Origin: Apophysomyces variabilis
Lineage: Eukaryota; Mucoromycota; Mucoromycetes; Mucorales; Mucoraceae
Length of the DNA: 64,000 nt
Direction of reading: 5' to 3'
Assembly (NCBI GenBank): GCA_002749535.1
Contig: MZZL01000405.1
Location: forward strand, 841,762 to 905,761
The notes beneath the pieces were generated by a model. The model was given only the letters and a program-made list of their open reading frames with translations, was not told the origin of the DNA and searched no databases. The position numbers were made by a program, and so were the translations under genes. Positions 11,678 through 22,990 of the stretch are shown piece after piece (the stretch's first letter is position 1; every line of letters starts with the position of its first letter).

Positions 11678-14058
11678 ATGATGTCAGACAACGAAATCGA
11701 TTTCCTTGAAGGACTGGATGAGCTTGAAGGAGAACTCGGAGGAGATTATGATACAAACAACCTTGATATTGAAGAATTGGAGAGAGAATTCGGCCTCGAT
11801 ACTCTTGATGACGATAAAGCGATGAAATCAAAGGAAGTCGCAGCAGATACAAAGAAAGAGATTACTAAGGCTGTTGCGAAATCCGAAGTAAAAGAAGTTT
11901 CCGAGGTTTCTGATAGCGCAAAGGTTCGAAGCATTTAGACAATGCATCTCACGCCTAAACGAAAAATTTCAAAATCTTAGTTGGAAAGCTTAAAGTCGAA
12001 TAATACTAAAAAACAGCAAATGAAGAATGATGTAGCCGATAAGGAAGAAAGCGTTGAAGACAGTAGCGCAAAAGAGAAAGAGCTGATCGAAAAGATTGCT
12101 GCCACCAACATACAGGCTACCACAACCCAGACGTTAAAGGCTAAGACAGATGGTGAAATTGAAGCGGGCAAGCCTACTAAGGAGAAGGAATCAAGCAAGG
12201 GTGTAGACAGCACAACAGTTCACTTAGAGGAAGATAAGAAATCTCAGAACAAAATAACGTCGTCTCAGGTGGACAGCAACAAGACGAATCTTACAAAGAC
12301 GATACCAGTGCATAGCAGCCACAATAAGAAACCAATATCACCTAGACCGACTGCAGCGAAGCCACTGAACGACGGCAGCCGGCCTGGATTTAACCCTTAC
12401 GGCCAAGATAATGGCCCTCGTCTTCATAGGGGCAACGTTCAAAGCTTTCCAGGACACCCAAAGATATCGCACATGGGCCCAGGAATGTATCCTATGAATA
12501 ATCCGGTATTTGACATGATGGGGATGAAGTACGTTTTTCAATTTTATTGTGGTCTCCATCATGGTACTTCCTTGTATGCCCTAGCCCGTTTTCTTTGTTT
12601 CACGGTGTTCTTTTTTTCTCTTTGCTTCCACCTGGTTTGTCCTCAAACTGTCTGGAATTATTACGCTTTTTACTTTTTCTTCTTTTTGATTTTGCTACAG
12701 ATTATTTGCATCGAAGGGGAGAAACAACAAAAGATTGAAAAAAAGGATACGAAAAAAAGAGGGCGGGGTGTTTAGGATCTACCATTGCATGAAAGTATTG
12801 ATTCATCTGACCTTAATTTTCAGTACGCCTGTAGCACAGAATGGAATGCCGATGCCGCAGTATGGGATACCGATGATGAATTATCAGCCTGCACCTGGGA
12901 CACGGATCCATATAAACCCAAAATTTGCAGGTGCAAGGCCACCAATTGGGAACATCCATCATATGTATTCAGGAGGTTACCCGAATTTGAACAGCATGGA
13001 CGAACAACAGTTACTGCAACGGCAGAGAGAGCTAGAACAACAAAGACAGCATCTGTTACTTACACAGCAAAGACGGCGCGAAGCTCGCAAACAGTCAGAA
13101 AACACCAAATCGCCGCAACAGGTACAGTTGTTGCAACTAGCTACTATCATACTGACCTTTTCATCTACTGTATTCAGAGTTCAACTGCGGAGGTTACCAC
13201 AGATAATAGGGAAGCAGAGAAATGTATGTATAATAGATTTTATCCCAACAAACGAACTAATACTGAGCGACATAGCTGCAATCTCGAGCCTGAAGCGGAA
13301 GAATGTTTCCGAAAACAACGGGATAGCGGCTAATGATCAATCACCGAAACGCCCATTAACTGATCGGGTACGCGAAGCTATAGTATCGGCTGAGCAATCG
13401 GTAAGACCCTCCATGGGGTTGACAATCAAAGGTGCGGCGGCAGCAGCAGCAGCGGCGGCACAGACTGCTAATGCCTCTCCAAACTCGCAACCAAAACAAT
13501 CGATCCAACAACGACTATCCACCAGAAAACAAGACCCTGTTTCTCTTGCCAATGCTCAAAATGTCCGACGCTTAATGGGCCATCAAGTGACTCGTGAAGC
13601 AAGACGACCATCACCCTACCCAACTGATAATTTACGCAGACAAAACAACGCAGGAAACCAAGGTGTTCCACAAGATCAACTAGGCTCTACACCACGCAAG
13701 CCAGAATCACCAATACCAATCAGTGTCAAAGGGAAATCATCCACCTTGCTCGTAGCAAACGTGCAGAGCAGTGTGACAGATGCAGAGTTGCATGAAATGG
13801 GCAACAAGGTTCCTGGAGGGATAGAGGTACACTTGAAACATCTCGGAAAGCAAGCCAATCTAATAGTAACTTTTAGAGTTTAAGAAGGAATGGGGAGCAG
13901 GTGACCATGAAGTTTACTAGTGATGATGCTGCGGTTGTTTTCAGACGAATGTTTAACAAGTAAGCATAGTTGAGGATCCGTAAACATTTGATTTATTTTC
14001 AATTTTCTGTAGGAAAAAGTTGGGGGATAAATTCATCAATATTACTTTCTCTAAATGA
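11678..14058 (+). CDS. Low-complexity protein with a short C-terminal RRM-like domain
   Basis: Seven exons: 11678-11923, 11981-12528, 12824-13121, 13178-13223, 13276-13808, 13877-13959, 14013-14058, giving 599 residues. The N-terminus is acidic (EIDFLEGLDELEGELGG). A Lys/Glu/Ser/Thr-rich region follows, then a Met/Pro/Asn-rich prion-like middle (QNGMPMPQYGIPMMNY), a Gln/Arg coiled stretch (QQLLQRQRELEQQRQHLLL) and a nine-alanine run near 450. Residues 533-599 look like a compact RRM: TLLVANV as the RNP2-type strand, an alpha region SVTDAELHEMG, VTMKFTSDDAAVVFRRMF as strand plus helix, and GDKFINITF as the last strand. This pattern suggests an RNA-binding, mRNP-type protein; I cannot name the family. 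The start is uncertain: the frame is open upstream to about 11615 and a further exon may exist. Intron 12529-12823 is long for this window. Confidence 0.72.
13432..13458. repeat. GCN trinucleotide run coding poly-alanine
   Basis: A tract of GCG/GCA codons within exon 5 of the RRM-like gene codes for nine consecutive alanines. Mixed codons make slippage less likely than in a pure repeat. Confidence 0.85.
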
Positions 14059-15109
14059 AACCTAATTTTTCTCGTAAAATGCATTATTACCTGTATTTAC
14101 GAAACTAAACTCATACCGTTTTGTCAAATGGAATATTTGTAACAAGCACTTTCGCAGCCCATACGTGATTCGAGTATGCAAAAGTTTTCAACGGAATAGC
14201 TATTATAATGCTTATCTCACAAGCAATATGCTCAGGATGAGCAACCTACAAAGCAAAGTCAGGCTGTTGCCATGCATACGATTGAAATGAGAAAACTCTG
14301 AATGCTTTGTCCAAATGATTACTATATGTCTATGCATAAATCACAAGAGAGCCTGATCGTTCAATTGAATCAAAGCAGCTATATCGTTTACAATTATCAG
14401 TGCAGATGGCTATACCCTTACTCATCAGAGACTCAAATTAGAGTGTGTCCTGCGAAGACCAATTTGATATAATATAGCACATGGCGATTACTCCCAGAAA
14501 ACAGAAATGCTATGTTATTATCTTGATGAAACAAATGCTTAAGTACACTGGCATCAAGAGATACTATCTAGACTATATGACACTTATATTCATCTCTGTT
14601 TCCTCGATATTTTCCCGTCTTATTCAGTGCCCAGACGGCTTACACGTGAGATGTTTATCTCAGAGCACTAAAGTCTACAACGACTACCTAACCAGCTTGT
14701 ACTGAAATCTCAAGCTAAACTGCGCTATGACGTTCATCATGATGTCATACAGCTACTTGATCGCAAATTGAGCGATTGGAGGTCAAAAAGGGCCGTCATG
14801 GTATGGAACATAGTAAGGGTTTCCTTGCAGAGAACAAAAACAGGCTTGTTGTGGGTAATTTTTAACTTATCGGCGAAAACCGGTTAGAAAGCAAAAAGAA
14901 ACGCATATTTGCCGTCCCATCGATAAGAAAACTATCAGTCATTGAATACAGTCCAAAAAAAGAAAAAACAGAGTGCTATTACTTATAGACTATGCAAAAA
15001 CAAATAGAATTGGTGCTGAAAGTTTTTAAGTTTAAGCTGCCTTACCCTAGTGGTCAAGTAAAATACAATTTTTTATTTATTTATCGTTAAGCAAGGGGTT
15101 ACTTATACA
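14059..15109. other. Convergent 3' spacer, no gene seen
   Basis: About 1 kb between the 3' ends of the RRM-like gene (+) and the dioxygenase gene (-). The longest frame is 74 codons (14481-14705) and is unremarkable. The sequence is AT-rich with A-runs. Confidence 0.4.
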
Positions 15110-16984
15110 TTATTCGACTTTATCCTGGTTAGCGAATCTCTCTCTGAGGTTGGCTACCTCTCTGTCAAGGAAACGTTTTTGAGCTGCTGCACGTTTCTGA
15201 ATCTCAGTAACCCGGATAAGGTTGCCTTCGGTCAATTGGCTTTGATCAATACTGCTGCTAACTTCGTTTAACAAGTTGAGGACAGCAGACAATTGGTTGG
15301 GTAGCCTAGATATAGGTCCCGATTAATATTATTCCTGAATATAGTACTGGAGAACGCGAAGAAGGAAAAAGGGAAATTTTACCAGGTCACGATGGGTGAA
15401 CCACCTGTGGCTACGGGATGCGCTGTGTGTTTGATGATGTACTCCTTAGTAAAGTTCCAATGGCGGTGACGGAAAGCACGAATTTGGTCCACGTTGGACA
15501 AGTAGAGCGCTAAAGTTACAGAATGTTATTTATACAATTGATATAGAGAGCTTTTTCCCGCAAAAGCAAATACGTACCAGCCGAGTTTGGATCTTTCATG
15601 GCAAACTGCTTGACTTGGACTTTCCGTGCTCTGTCCTGAACATGTTCGAGGAACTCCTTATGGTTGGTAGGGCGATATGTTCTGAAGTCCTTCAAGACGC
15701 GCGTCAAAGGATTTTCAGGCATGATCTCTGTAATTTGTAGAAGATTGTCCCCAAGAGGAACCATGGAATCGTTTGCTCCGCTTTCGCCACGATGCACGAT
15801 GGGTTCATCACTCACACCCTCGTAAATTACACCGTCAGGGAACATTGGCTGTTATTACAAGTTCGTATTAGTTAGCTTAACGACAAGGAAACAAGTTGTT
15901 TCTTAATTTAATTCACCTGATTCTTGGTTCCCATGATGAACGTTCTGAACTTGATATAGTCCTCTGGCAAGCTCCGTGACCACATCATCTCCATCTCGTT
16001 ATTAATTGTTTCATAAGTTTCATTCAGCCCAGACATCTGCATGTCAAATGCGGCTCGGTCGCCACGCTCTGTGGCATCAAGAACACCAACAGCATAACGC
16101 ACAAGGTTAGGTGAATGAGATACCATGGTTACATGGTTCAAGACAAATCCCTTCCTATAATGAAGTTTAGTGTTTGCTACTGCTGGCAGCTATTCCAAAA
16201 ATAAAGACTTACTCAGATTCACTGCCAGCAAAAGAACGAATCAGGGCCAGATTGTCATAGCTAAGATCGCCAAGCGGATTCAAACGCTTGTAGTTATACA
16301 ACCTATGAAATAAGCGTATTAGTTTAAACCTAGAAAAATGTAGAATGCATGCAAAAGTAACATACGCATAACTCAAGGCACTAAAACAAACATTAGCTAT
16401 CGACAAAATCTGTTTATTTTTTCAATGTGTACTTACTATTCCATGAATGGTTTGCTATGGATCTTTTCGGCCACCTTTGTAAGAGGCACTGCAATGTTCA
16501 TTGGCAGAACCTTTCTACCCAAACCATAATCCTTTTGGTTACGGTAAAGGATGTCACAAGGTTCCAATAGATAGGCAGAAGCTGCAAAGGTGTAATCGCG
16601 GAATAAGGCTAGAAGAGAGGATATACATTGTTAGAGCAGGTTATTTAGCTTCATAGAGACCGTACCAGAGAGAAGTCGCTGGTCGTTAATGGAATCTACA
16701 TCGTACAGGGGCAGTTCGTCCCTCACGGCATCACCAAATTGGCCACTAGCGAGTAGACCTGGTTTACCATCCAAGAGTTGCATTGGCATTCTTTGTAGCA
16801 AGGATTCCAGACGGTCAAAAGACTCTGGAAGTTCAACCAAAGGGTCTTGCCTAGGAAGAAAGCCATTCTTGGTGCCAACCATAAACGTGGGAAGCGAGTT
16901 ATCCTTCACGTTCTCGGTGAGGACCGAGAAAACGCGACGACCAATAGGACGAGATAGTACAGGCAAGCGCTTGAAAGCCAACAT
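15110..16984 (-). CDS. Indoleamine 2,3-dioxygenase-family haem enzyme
   Basis: IDO enzymes use haem and O2 to open the indole ring of tryptophan to N-formylkynurenine, the entry to kynurenine and NAD synthesis. Eight exons on the minus strand: 16984-16666, 16608-16437, 16380-16366, 16302-16213, 16154-15917, 15848-15578, 15509-15383, 15305-15110, giving 475 residues. The family pattern is NPLGDLSYDNLALIRSFAGSESEKGFVLNHV, here cited only by its ends; DFRTYRPTNHKEFLEHV, where His341 is the expected proximal haem ligand; FRHRHWNFTKEYI; and the glycine-rich TGGSP loop. Exon 3 is just 15 nt and joins cleanly (PFMEY-ALSYA-LYNY). The N-terminus MLAFKRLPVLSRPIGRRVF is basic and lacks acidic residues, so mitochondrial import is possible, although IDO is usually cytosolic. 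Substrate specificity cannot be read from the sequence. Confidence 0.85.
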
Positions 16985-17679
16985 TTTAGTTTAATACAAA
17001 GACCAAAGGATAAGAGGTGAAGAGTTAGCACGATCGAAGCCTATTTATTTAGTTTCCGTATCGGATGGTCCAATGTTTTTCTAAGTGCATACTTTCAAGT
17101 CCCCCAAAAATTTTATGCAATTTTTTTACCCCACGGCAGAATGGTGTCAGACTTTTATCCATAACCATGCCCTCGATCGTGTTGGTCACATTACGTTTTA
17201 TCATTCGTACGGATAACGTAACGATATATGAAATTCTGTATAAGAACGCATAAATTTATCATAGTCTATCTGTATATGACAGCTTACAATGTTATTGAGA
17301 TGGAATAGCAGTTGTATGGCAGAATACTCTGGATGATAGCGTGCCTGAGCCAGCCATTTCAGGAGAATCCGTGGGAAAAGGACTTATCTTTTCTTTCTTT
17401 AGGCCAACCATACAGCACACGATACTAAAACCTCTTTCCCCACAGCCTCGGTCAAATTGCCATACCGGGTTTACACCTCCATTGTGATATGCAATTCTCA
17501 ACCAATCAATTAGATCTTATAGTTGGGGGTGCTGCCTTCAACCGTGCGTAACATGTCACAAACCATGTTTCCCAACTCTATCTTTTCACTATCAATTGAT
17601 CCGCCAATCACATGGGACACCTCATCTGAGCTCGCAATCCGATTCGTTCTTCAAATCAACAGAAATTCACTTCACACGA
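16985..17679. other. Spacer between two minus-strand genes
   Basis: Holds the promoter of the dioxygenase gene and the 3' end of the tubulin cofactor C gene. A 69-codon minus-strand frame (17292-17501) has no recognisable content. Confidence 0.4.
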
Positions 17680-18909
17680 TCACGTTTTATCTTCCGGAAG
17701 CCATTGCAAGCCTTCTTCTACTATCACTTTTTGGTCCCCGTCCTGTTCTAGACGCCTTGCTAAAACTGTTATACCGTTGTACAACCTGTCAGTATCGCCT
17801 TCGCTTAATAGGCTCCAGTTAGGCGAAGCCTGCTTCTTTAACCAATTGAAATCCTCCATCTCGTTGTACAGATTCGCTAAGATCTGCAATCCAGGGATAA
17901 GGAAATAAGTATTAGAAACCATGTATCACACCAATCAAACTGTCAGTCACACCTCTTTGGTCCTTGACGGCAGAGAACCGAGTCGTATCCCTGTTGAATC
18001 TTCCATGATGGGACGGCTAGAGACATTCAGCAGAATAAGCGCGTTTTGTGCTTCATGCATGCGAAACTACAAGAACCTATCAGCCTTCCTATACCACCTT
18101 TTTACCCCAAATCCGATTTGCACCTGATGACAACCAACGGATAACACAGAGCGGGTAAATCCGTATATCAGAACCGAACCTTCTATGGAACCGCATATAA
18201 CGACACAATTATGTAGATTTCGAATATGAAGCGCGGATATATTGATCTTATCCAAAAGACAGATCACGCATCGACTCAAGTTGGATAGCAGGACATCAAC
18301 CGGTTTTTCATTATCACTGACACTTGGTATAAGAATTTGGTCTGAAACATCTCTGAAGGATACAGTTGCTTCATCTATTGCGTCTGCAATTATACCATCT
18401 ATTACAAGAAACACATGTGAGGAAGATAAACTTGGTAAGTCAAGTCAATATTACCATTTTTTAGTGTATCCGTCTGCATTGATATAGCTGGTTCCGTTTT
18501 CTTCTTCCGCGATCTGAACGAGAACTTTGGTTTTGGTATAAGCTGTACCTTTGTTGTATTCAATGCTTCATTTAATTCTTTCAGTTGCTGTTTCAGCGTG
18601 TTTAGCTTTATAGTTTGTTTTCTATATTTTTTTCTCTAACCATCGACAACTGCCGTTGATCGTACGAGGGTATAAATTCCGTCGCTTTCGTTAACTGCTT
18701 CTCCAAATTGTTAATCCTTTGCAAAGTATTAGAGAAATGGGTCGTCAGATCATCTTTAGAAAGCGAAGCTGAAGATTGGATTTGCTCTTCTATAGCTAAA
18801 GTCTCGCATAAGCAGAATGCAACCAGTGCCTGGATTGCGTACCATTTCGTTCAGCTTTGAAATCATCCCAGAACTTCTGTGCAGCTTCACTCGCTGTAGG
18901 CTGGCTCAT
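17680..18909 (-). CDS. Tubulin-folding cofactor C (TBCC), frame problem in exon 2
   Basis: TBCC stimulates GTP hydrolysis by beta-tubulin in the cofactor supercomplex and releases folded alpha/beta dimers. Exons on the minus strand: 18909-18843, 18789-18455, 18398-18124, 18066-17953, 17883-17680. The N-terminal spectrin-like part reads SEAAQKFWDDFKAERN and ATEFIPSYDQRQL. The C-CAP/cofactor C domain reads SALHIRNLHNCVVICGSIEG, VGCHQ-FRMHEAQNALILL, SSRPIMEDSTGIRLG and MEDFNWLKKQASPNWS. Just after YDQRQ the frame must shift by two bases to continue into KQQLKELNEAL. Either a 44-nt intron (GTACGATC..ATATAG) removes that motif, or an A-run indel breaks the gene. The catalytic Arg of the usual QxR motif is probably the R of QFRMH. 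It may be functional with alternative splicing, or newly a pseudogene. Confidence 0.72.
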
Positions 18910-19597
18910 CCTCGTTCACTTGGATACTGCGACCTGCAACACAACGTTGACTTCCATTATTCAGGCAGTCACGAAAGGTTGCATGGAGATTCTTTTGCCT
19001 CATTTTAGGTTGGCATTCAACCTTCTAACTTTCTATTTCTCTGCAAATAAAAGGACATATTCAGTCAATTGTCTTGGGATAACAAGTTCAATTGTTCGTT
19101 TCATATTAAATCTAGCGAACGTGTATCTGCGTATTACACTAAATTTCTTACAGATTTTTACATACTAGTGGCTTTTCATAGTCTATTCAGTTTCTGAGAG
19201 TTTTCTGCCTTTTCCTTTAATAGTCATTTTGCTAGAAGTAATAACTGTTTCGTCCTTCTAATTAAAGTATTGTTATGGTAATGATAGAAGAACAAGATTC
19301 GCAACATCATTTTTCATTTCTCCTCCCGATAAATCGCGAAGATGTACAAAAGTACGTCCTTGTAACAGCGATTTTCATAGAATTAAAGACTCTTCGGTTA
19401 AGGATCAGCCAGCTTATTCTTCAGGCACCCGATTGATAAAAGTCCCACTTTTCCTCCGGAAGGATACATAGAATACTTTGCCTAAAGTATTCCTTATAGA
19501 GATAGTTTATTACTGACTTCTCATTCTATCACTACTCTATCACTTTGGGAAATGCGGGTTCTATCTTGTCACCGTCAGTTTCTATTGGGCGATTTCC
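18910..19597. other. TBCC upstream region, no further gene
   Basis: A 103-codon plus-strand frame (18857-19168) overlaps the TBCC first exon antisense and continues into AT-rich sequence; I judge it a chance frame. The rest has dense stops. Confidence 0.4.
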
Positions 19598-19649
19598 GGT
19601 TCCTGATGTACTATTCTTCAATTAAGTAAGAAATAGTACATCAGGAACC
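19598..19649. repeat. Perfect 18-bp inverted repeat (hairpin 1)
   Basis: GGTTCCTGATGTACTATT at 19598-19615 is repeated as its exact reverse complement at 19632-19649, with a 16-nt spacer containing TTAAGTAA. This is the best-preserved of three related hairpins in this desert. Confidence 0.9.
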
Positions 19650-20352
19650 ACTTCCCATGGTGCATGCATTATTTATTGTTTAGGACCGGGATCAGAAGGA
19701 ATAAGTATCTTCTTAGCCTTCTCTTTCCTGAACGCTTTTCTTTCGATTCTTTCCTAACATTCTTATTAGCAGGCCAAAGGCAAAATATCTATAAATTAGT
19801 ATGCTGTCTAACCAGTATCGTCTTGCAGCATTGATACTAACAGCCTATGCAATAAGTTCGTACGATATAATCCGTTATAACAGCTTGTTTGTTTCCTTTT
19901 TGGAGAGGTCTTACCCCAATTTTCTGTAAGTCTCGTACGTTGACCATTGTTACTACATGGTTGATAAAATGTAAGCAACCTATTAAGTTATGTTAGCCAC
20001 TTTTTTATCATGTCTTTTTCTGAAGAAAAGTCTTTACAGCCCGAACAGTCAGGCAAGAGAGGCCCCTTCAAATGCTAAGTTAATAGATCGGTACAATCAT
20101 AGAGACCACTGCTGGTACATTTAGTTTTTGTTTCAATCGTAAAAAAAATACAATAAAGCAAATCAAGATCTTCTACTCCTTTCTTATCTTCTACAGTATA
20201 CTTCGTAGATGATATACTTTTGAAAAAGGCAAAAAGTGTATAATATATGAAGCATGCCTGTGCGTATCTGTAGATTTTTCTTGCCACTCATATATAAGCA
20301 TTCGTGCTATAGGAGTAAAAACTGAAACAACGTAAAAAAACCTATTTAGATT
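19650..20352. other. AT-rich desert, no gene seen
   Basis: The longest frame is 70 codons (minus, 20075-20287) and is unremarkable. I see no RNA gene or repeat structure beyond short A/T runs. Confidence 0.4.
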
Positions 20353-21056
20353 ACCCACACATCAGCCGGGCGTCCCATCTCCTTTGCTGCCCCAGTTGAG
20401 ACCGCATACCCTCAGCAACGTGCGCCTGGCCAGGCATCACTGAAGCGAAGCATTTCCGAAATCAGTCGAGCTGAAAGCTTTAATGCTGTGCGGAAAGTTT
20501 CCCACTCCACTTGTCCACCAACATTAAAAATGCGCTACTTGGAGTAGCTGACGAGCAGAAGAAGCTTACTCCGGATGTCTGGAAGGGTATCTAGAGCTAA
20601 ATGCGTACGTACCCCTGTTCCAGAGATCTTTGTATGGCGGCTGACGAACTAGGGAGCCATCGGCAAGGTACCATTAAGAAAAGTTATGGTTGAGCCCGCT
20701 CGTTGGTTATAAAATGGAAAGCCTTTCTTACGCAGCAGCTTGGCATTCACAGGCAAGAGAGCCACAATAATTATTCGCGTTATGAGCAGGAGCATAAATG
20801 GCAGAAACAATTGCAGCTAAAACTAAACATAGCACGAATTCGAACCTGCCCTTCCAACTTAACGCAGATCTTGAGGAGATTGTCTTTGAATGCTGATATG
20901 AAAGATTGCAAGAAAAAATTGGACACCGCACCAAGAATATCAACCGACCATGTTGCCACGCTCGCTGTTGTCAGTGGAGCAGCGATAGTAGGTATCGTTG
21001 AACATGGCTTTTCAATCAAGCACGTTGATAACGGAATAATGACAATCAAGAAGTGA
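20353..21056 (+). pseudogene. Decayed coding stretch, family unknown
   Basis: Three protein-like segments follow each other in different frames. The first is about 64 codons ending at 20547, with KRSISEISRAESFNAVRKV. The second is a short frame ending at 20594 with NALLGVADEQKKLTPDVWKG. The third is 118 codons at 20703-21056 with KDCKKKLDTAPRISTDHV and LAVVSGAAIVGIVEHGFSI. Base composition is richer in G+C than the flanks. Stops and shifts between segments, without convincing splice sites, suggest a dead gene or element rather than exons. I do not recognise the family. Confidence 0.3.
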
Positions 21057-21567
21057 ATTCAACCGGCTGCCTACCGCACATTGAGCACTTTTTACCTTCA
21101 TCTGCTCAAAGACAGTAGGGATATGTAGAAGATAACAGTATCATCCCAGTGATACCACTGCCGACCGCCAACATAGATAAGCCCTGAGAACATGATGTGA
21201 TAAATGTTTGAGCGTCCGCACATAGAACACATACATACAAAGCGCTTGTCGGTCAACCCTGCAAAGGAAAAGAAAACGTGGGATAAGCTCTCTGTCCTTG
21301 GCAATCAGACTATTCAGCTTTTTAGTGGTTTCTCTTATACACCACTTGAGCAAGTTGTTCCATTTTCAACCAACCTGCACATTATCTGGACAGGAAATAT
21401 CTTCCGCCGTTCTCGGATCGTCTCGTATTGATTTATCTGGGCTTCATCTGACACTGAAAAAAGAAAGCAAGTACAAAGAACTGGTTGCAAGAAAACCTGA
21501 GGAAGCCAATACTATGTGAATTACGGATTCTACCTACTCTCCGCTAGTTTCTATTGAAGTATTTGTA

Positions 21568-21616
21568 GTTGCCAATGTACTATTTTTTGTTAAGTAAAAG
21601 GTAGTCCATTGGGAAG
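21568..21616. repeat. Imperfect inverted repeat (hairpin 2)
   Basis: The left arm GTTGCCAATGTACTATTTTT pairs imperfectly with the right arm AAAAGGTAGTCCATTGGGAA, around a loop with TTAAGTAA. The 20 bases upstream and the loop match hairpin 1 in position (GTTTCTATTG preceding both), so the two are related copies. Confidence 0.7.
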
Positions 21617-21655
21617 CAATCTTACAATCTGTAGCAGAGTCGAAAACATTGCTGC

Positions 21656-21698
21656 TTGAAGTACTATTTTTGCTTAATGAAAATAGTAATTAGGAACC
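21656..21698. repeat. Imperfect inverted repeat (hairpin 3)
   Basis: GTACTATTTTT and AAAATAGTAATTAGGAACC form a shorter stem around TTAATGAA. The right arm end AGGAACC equals that of hairpin 1. It sits about 40 bp after hairpin 2. Confidence 0.6.
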
Positions 21699-22149
21699 AT
21701 CTGCGACAGTGGGAGCAGCTGAAGGCTTTAAGAGCCAAAGCCCGTGGTACTGCTGATCAACTTTTACGACGCGAAACTGGATACCTAGATGAGTGTCCGA
21801 AGACGGGCATAGGACGCTAGCCCTGAAAGGACAGCAAGGAAAGAATGCAACGCCGAGCACAGCTTGTATAACAAAGATGAGCCACAATATGTGCCGTGTA
21901 CGAAAAGAATCGACTGCCGCAACGCAATATAGACATCCATCACACTACTTTGGCTGGCATTAATTCTGCAAGCTACCAAACATCTTAACTTTACATATAC
22001 GTATCATTTTCATTAACGCAAATCTATCCAATGTATCAGTGGGAAATATGCGAAACGGGCCCGCAGAAACGCCTAAAGACCTTAGTAGGAAAGCAAAAGC
22101 TTTGCAATTGTAACTCCCTTCTCAATTGGTGTGCTGCTTTTTGCTAGTG

Positions 22150-22990
22150 CTTTTATTAAAGAACGACTAAAATACTTGGGATATACGAGGTGAAACCAGC
22201 TTTGTCGTTGAACTCACTATCTTTAGCGAAGTTCAAGTCTACCATCCCATCCCTATTCTTTGACTTCTCTTTTAGCGAAGCTATCGTTTGATTAGGATGT
22301 CCTGCTGTAGGAAACTTTTCCAGCACTTTTGAAGTTGTATGGCTTTTACCAACTGAATATCTATGCAATGCTTATTCTAGGATGGTTGAAATTTTCGAAT
22401 GATTCAGAAAGTCTTCTCTTTATACCAAGCAGGATAAAGTCAGATTCCTGTCGATGTAATCTAAAAAAAACTGCAAATCGGCTTGACAAGTTGACCATAC
22501 AATCTGATGCCAGCCCTCCTCTGAATTCCAAATAAATCTTTTTCTTCATCGCAATTGTACGATTTAATAGAATATTGAGCAGTTTGGACATTTCTTGACT
22601 TAGTAAATCAAACAGATATTCTAATTGCTGTTAGGTATATAGTCCGTATCAATTTTTTGCTCCAGCTTTAACCATGTGTCTGTACTTTATTTTTTCGCGT
22701 GGTGTATTTGGAAGGTGAGCAAGGTCTGCTATACCTTCCTTTTCAGTTCCGTCAATAGGTGATCTGATGTCTACCAATGTATGCATACGCGCAGAGCTAG
22801 AAGTTACACGGCTATTACTTTTCTGCCATCTTTCACTCAACATAGCTAAGTTGAACAAGGCAATGCTGTCCACATGTCAACATCAAGTGAAACATCCTCA
22901 TTCAAATTACTAAGCATGTTTCCCTTCGATGTAATTGCTCAAGTAATTCATCACTCTCAAAAGATGAGCTTCCTTTTAAACCTTATCATA
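22150..22990 (-). pseudogene. Decayed or unresolved multi-segment gene, family unknown
   Basis: On the minus strand, protein-like segments occur in succession. These are FESDELLEQLHRRE near 22950, LFNLAMLSERWQKSNSRVT at 22850-22650, a Leu/Lys-rich stretch with SQEMSKLLNILLNRTIAMKK at 22600-22360, and SLKEKSKNRDGMVDLNFAKD at 22300-22156. One junction looks like a normal acceptor (CCTAACAG before CAATTAGAA), but others need frame shifts or stops. It could be a real spliced gene I have not resolved, or a relic. No family motif is recognised. Confidence 0.35.

Larger units (their letters stand above)
21057..22149. other. Desert with two hairpins
   Basis: Apart from the hairpins at 21568 and 21656 I see only short frames of 64-75 codons on both strands, none protein-like. 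Confidence 0.35.

Noticed and set aside
20821..20860. Possible tRNA T-loop (GGTTCGAATTC on the minus strand)
   Set aside because: No matching stem pairs or acceptor and anticodon arms around it. I found no tRNA, rRNA or other RNA gene anywhere in the window.
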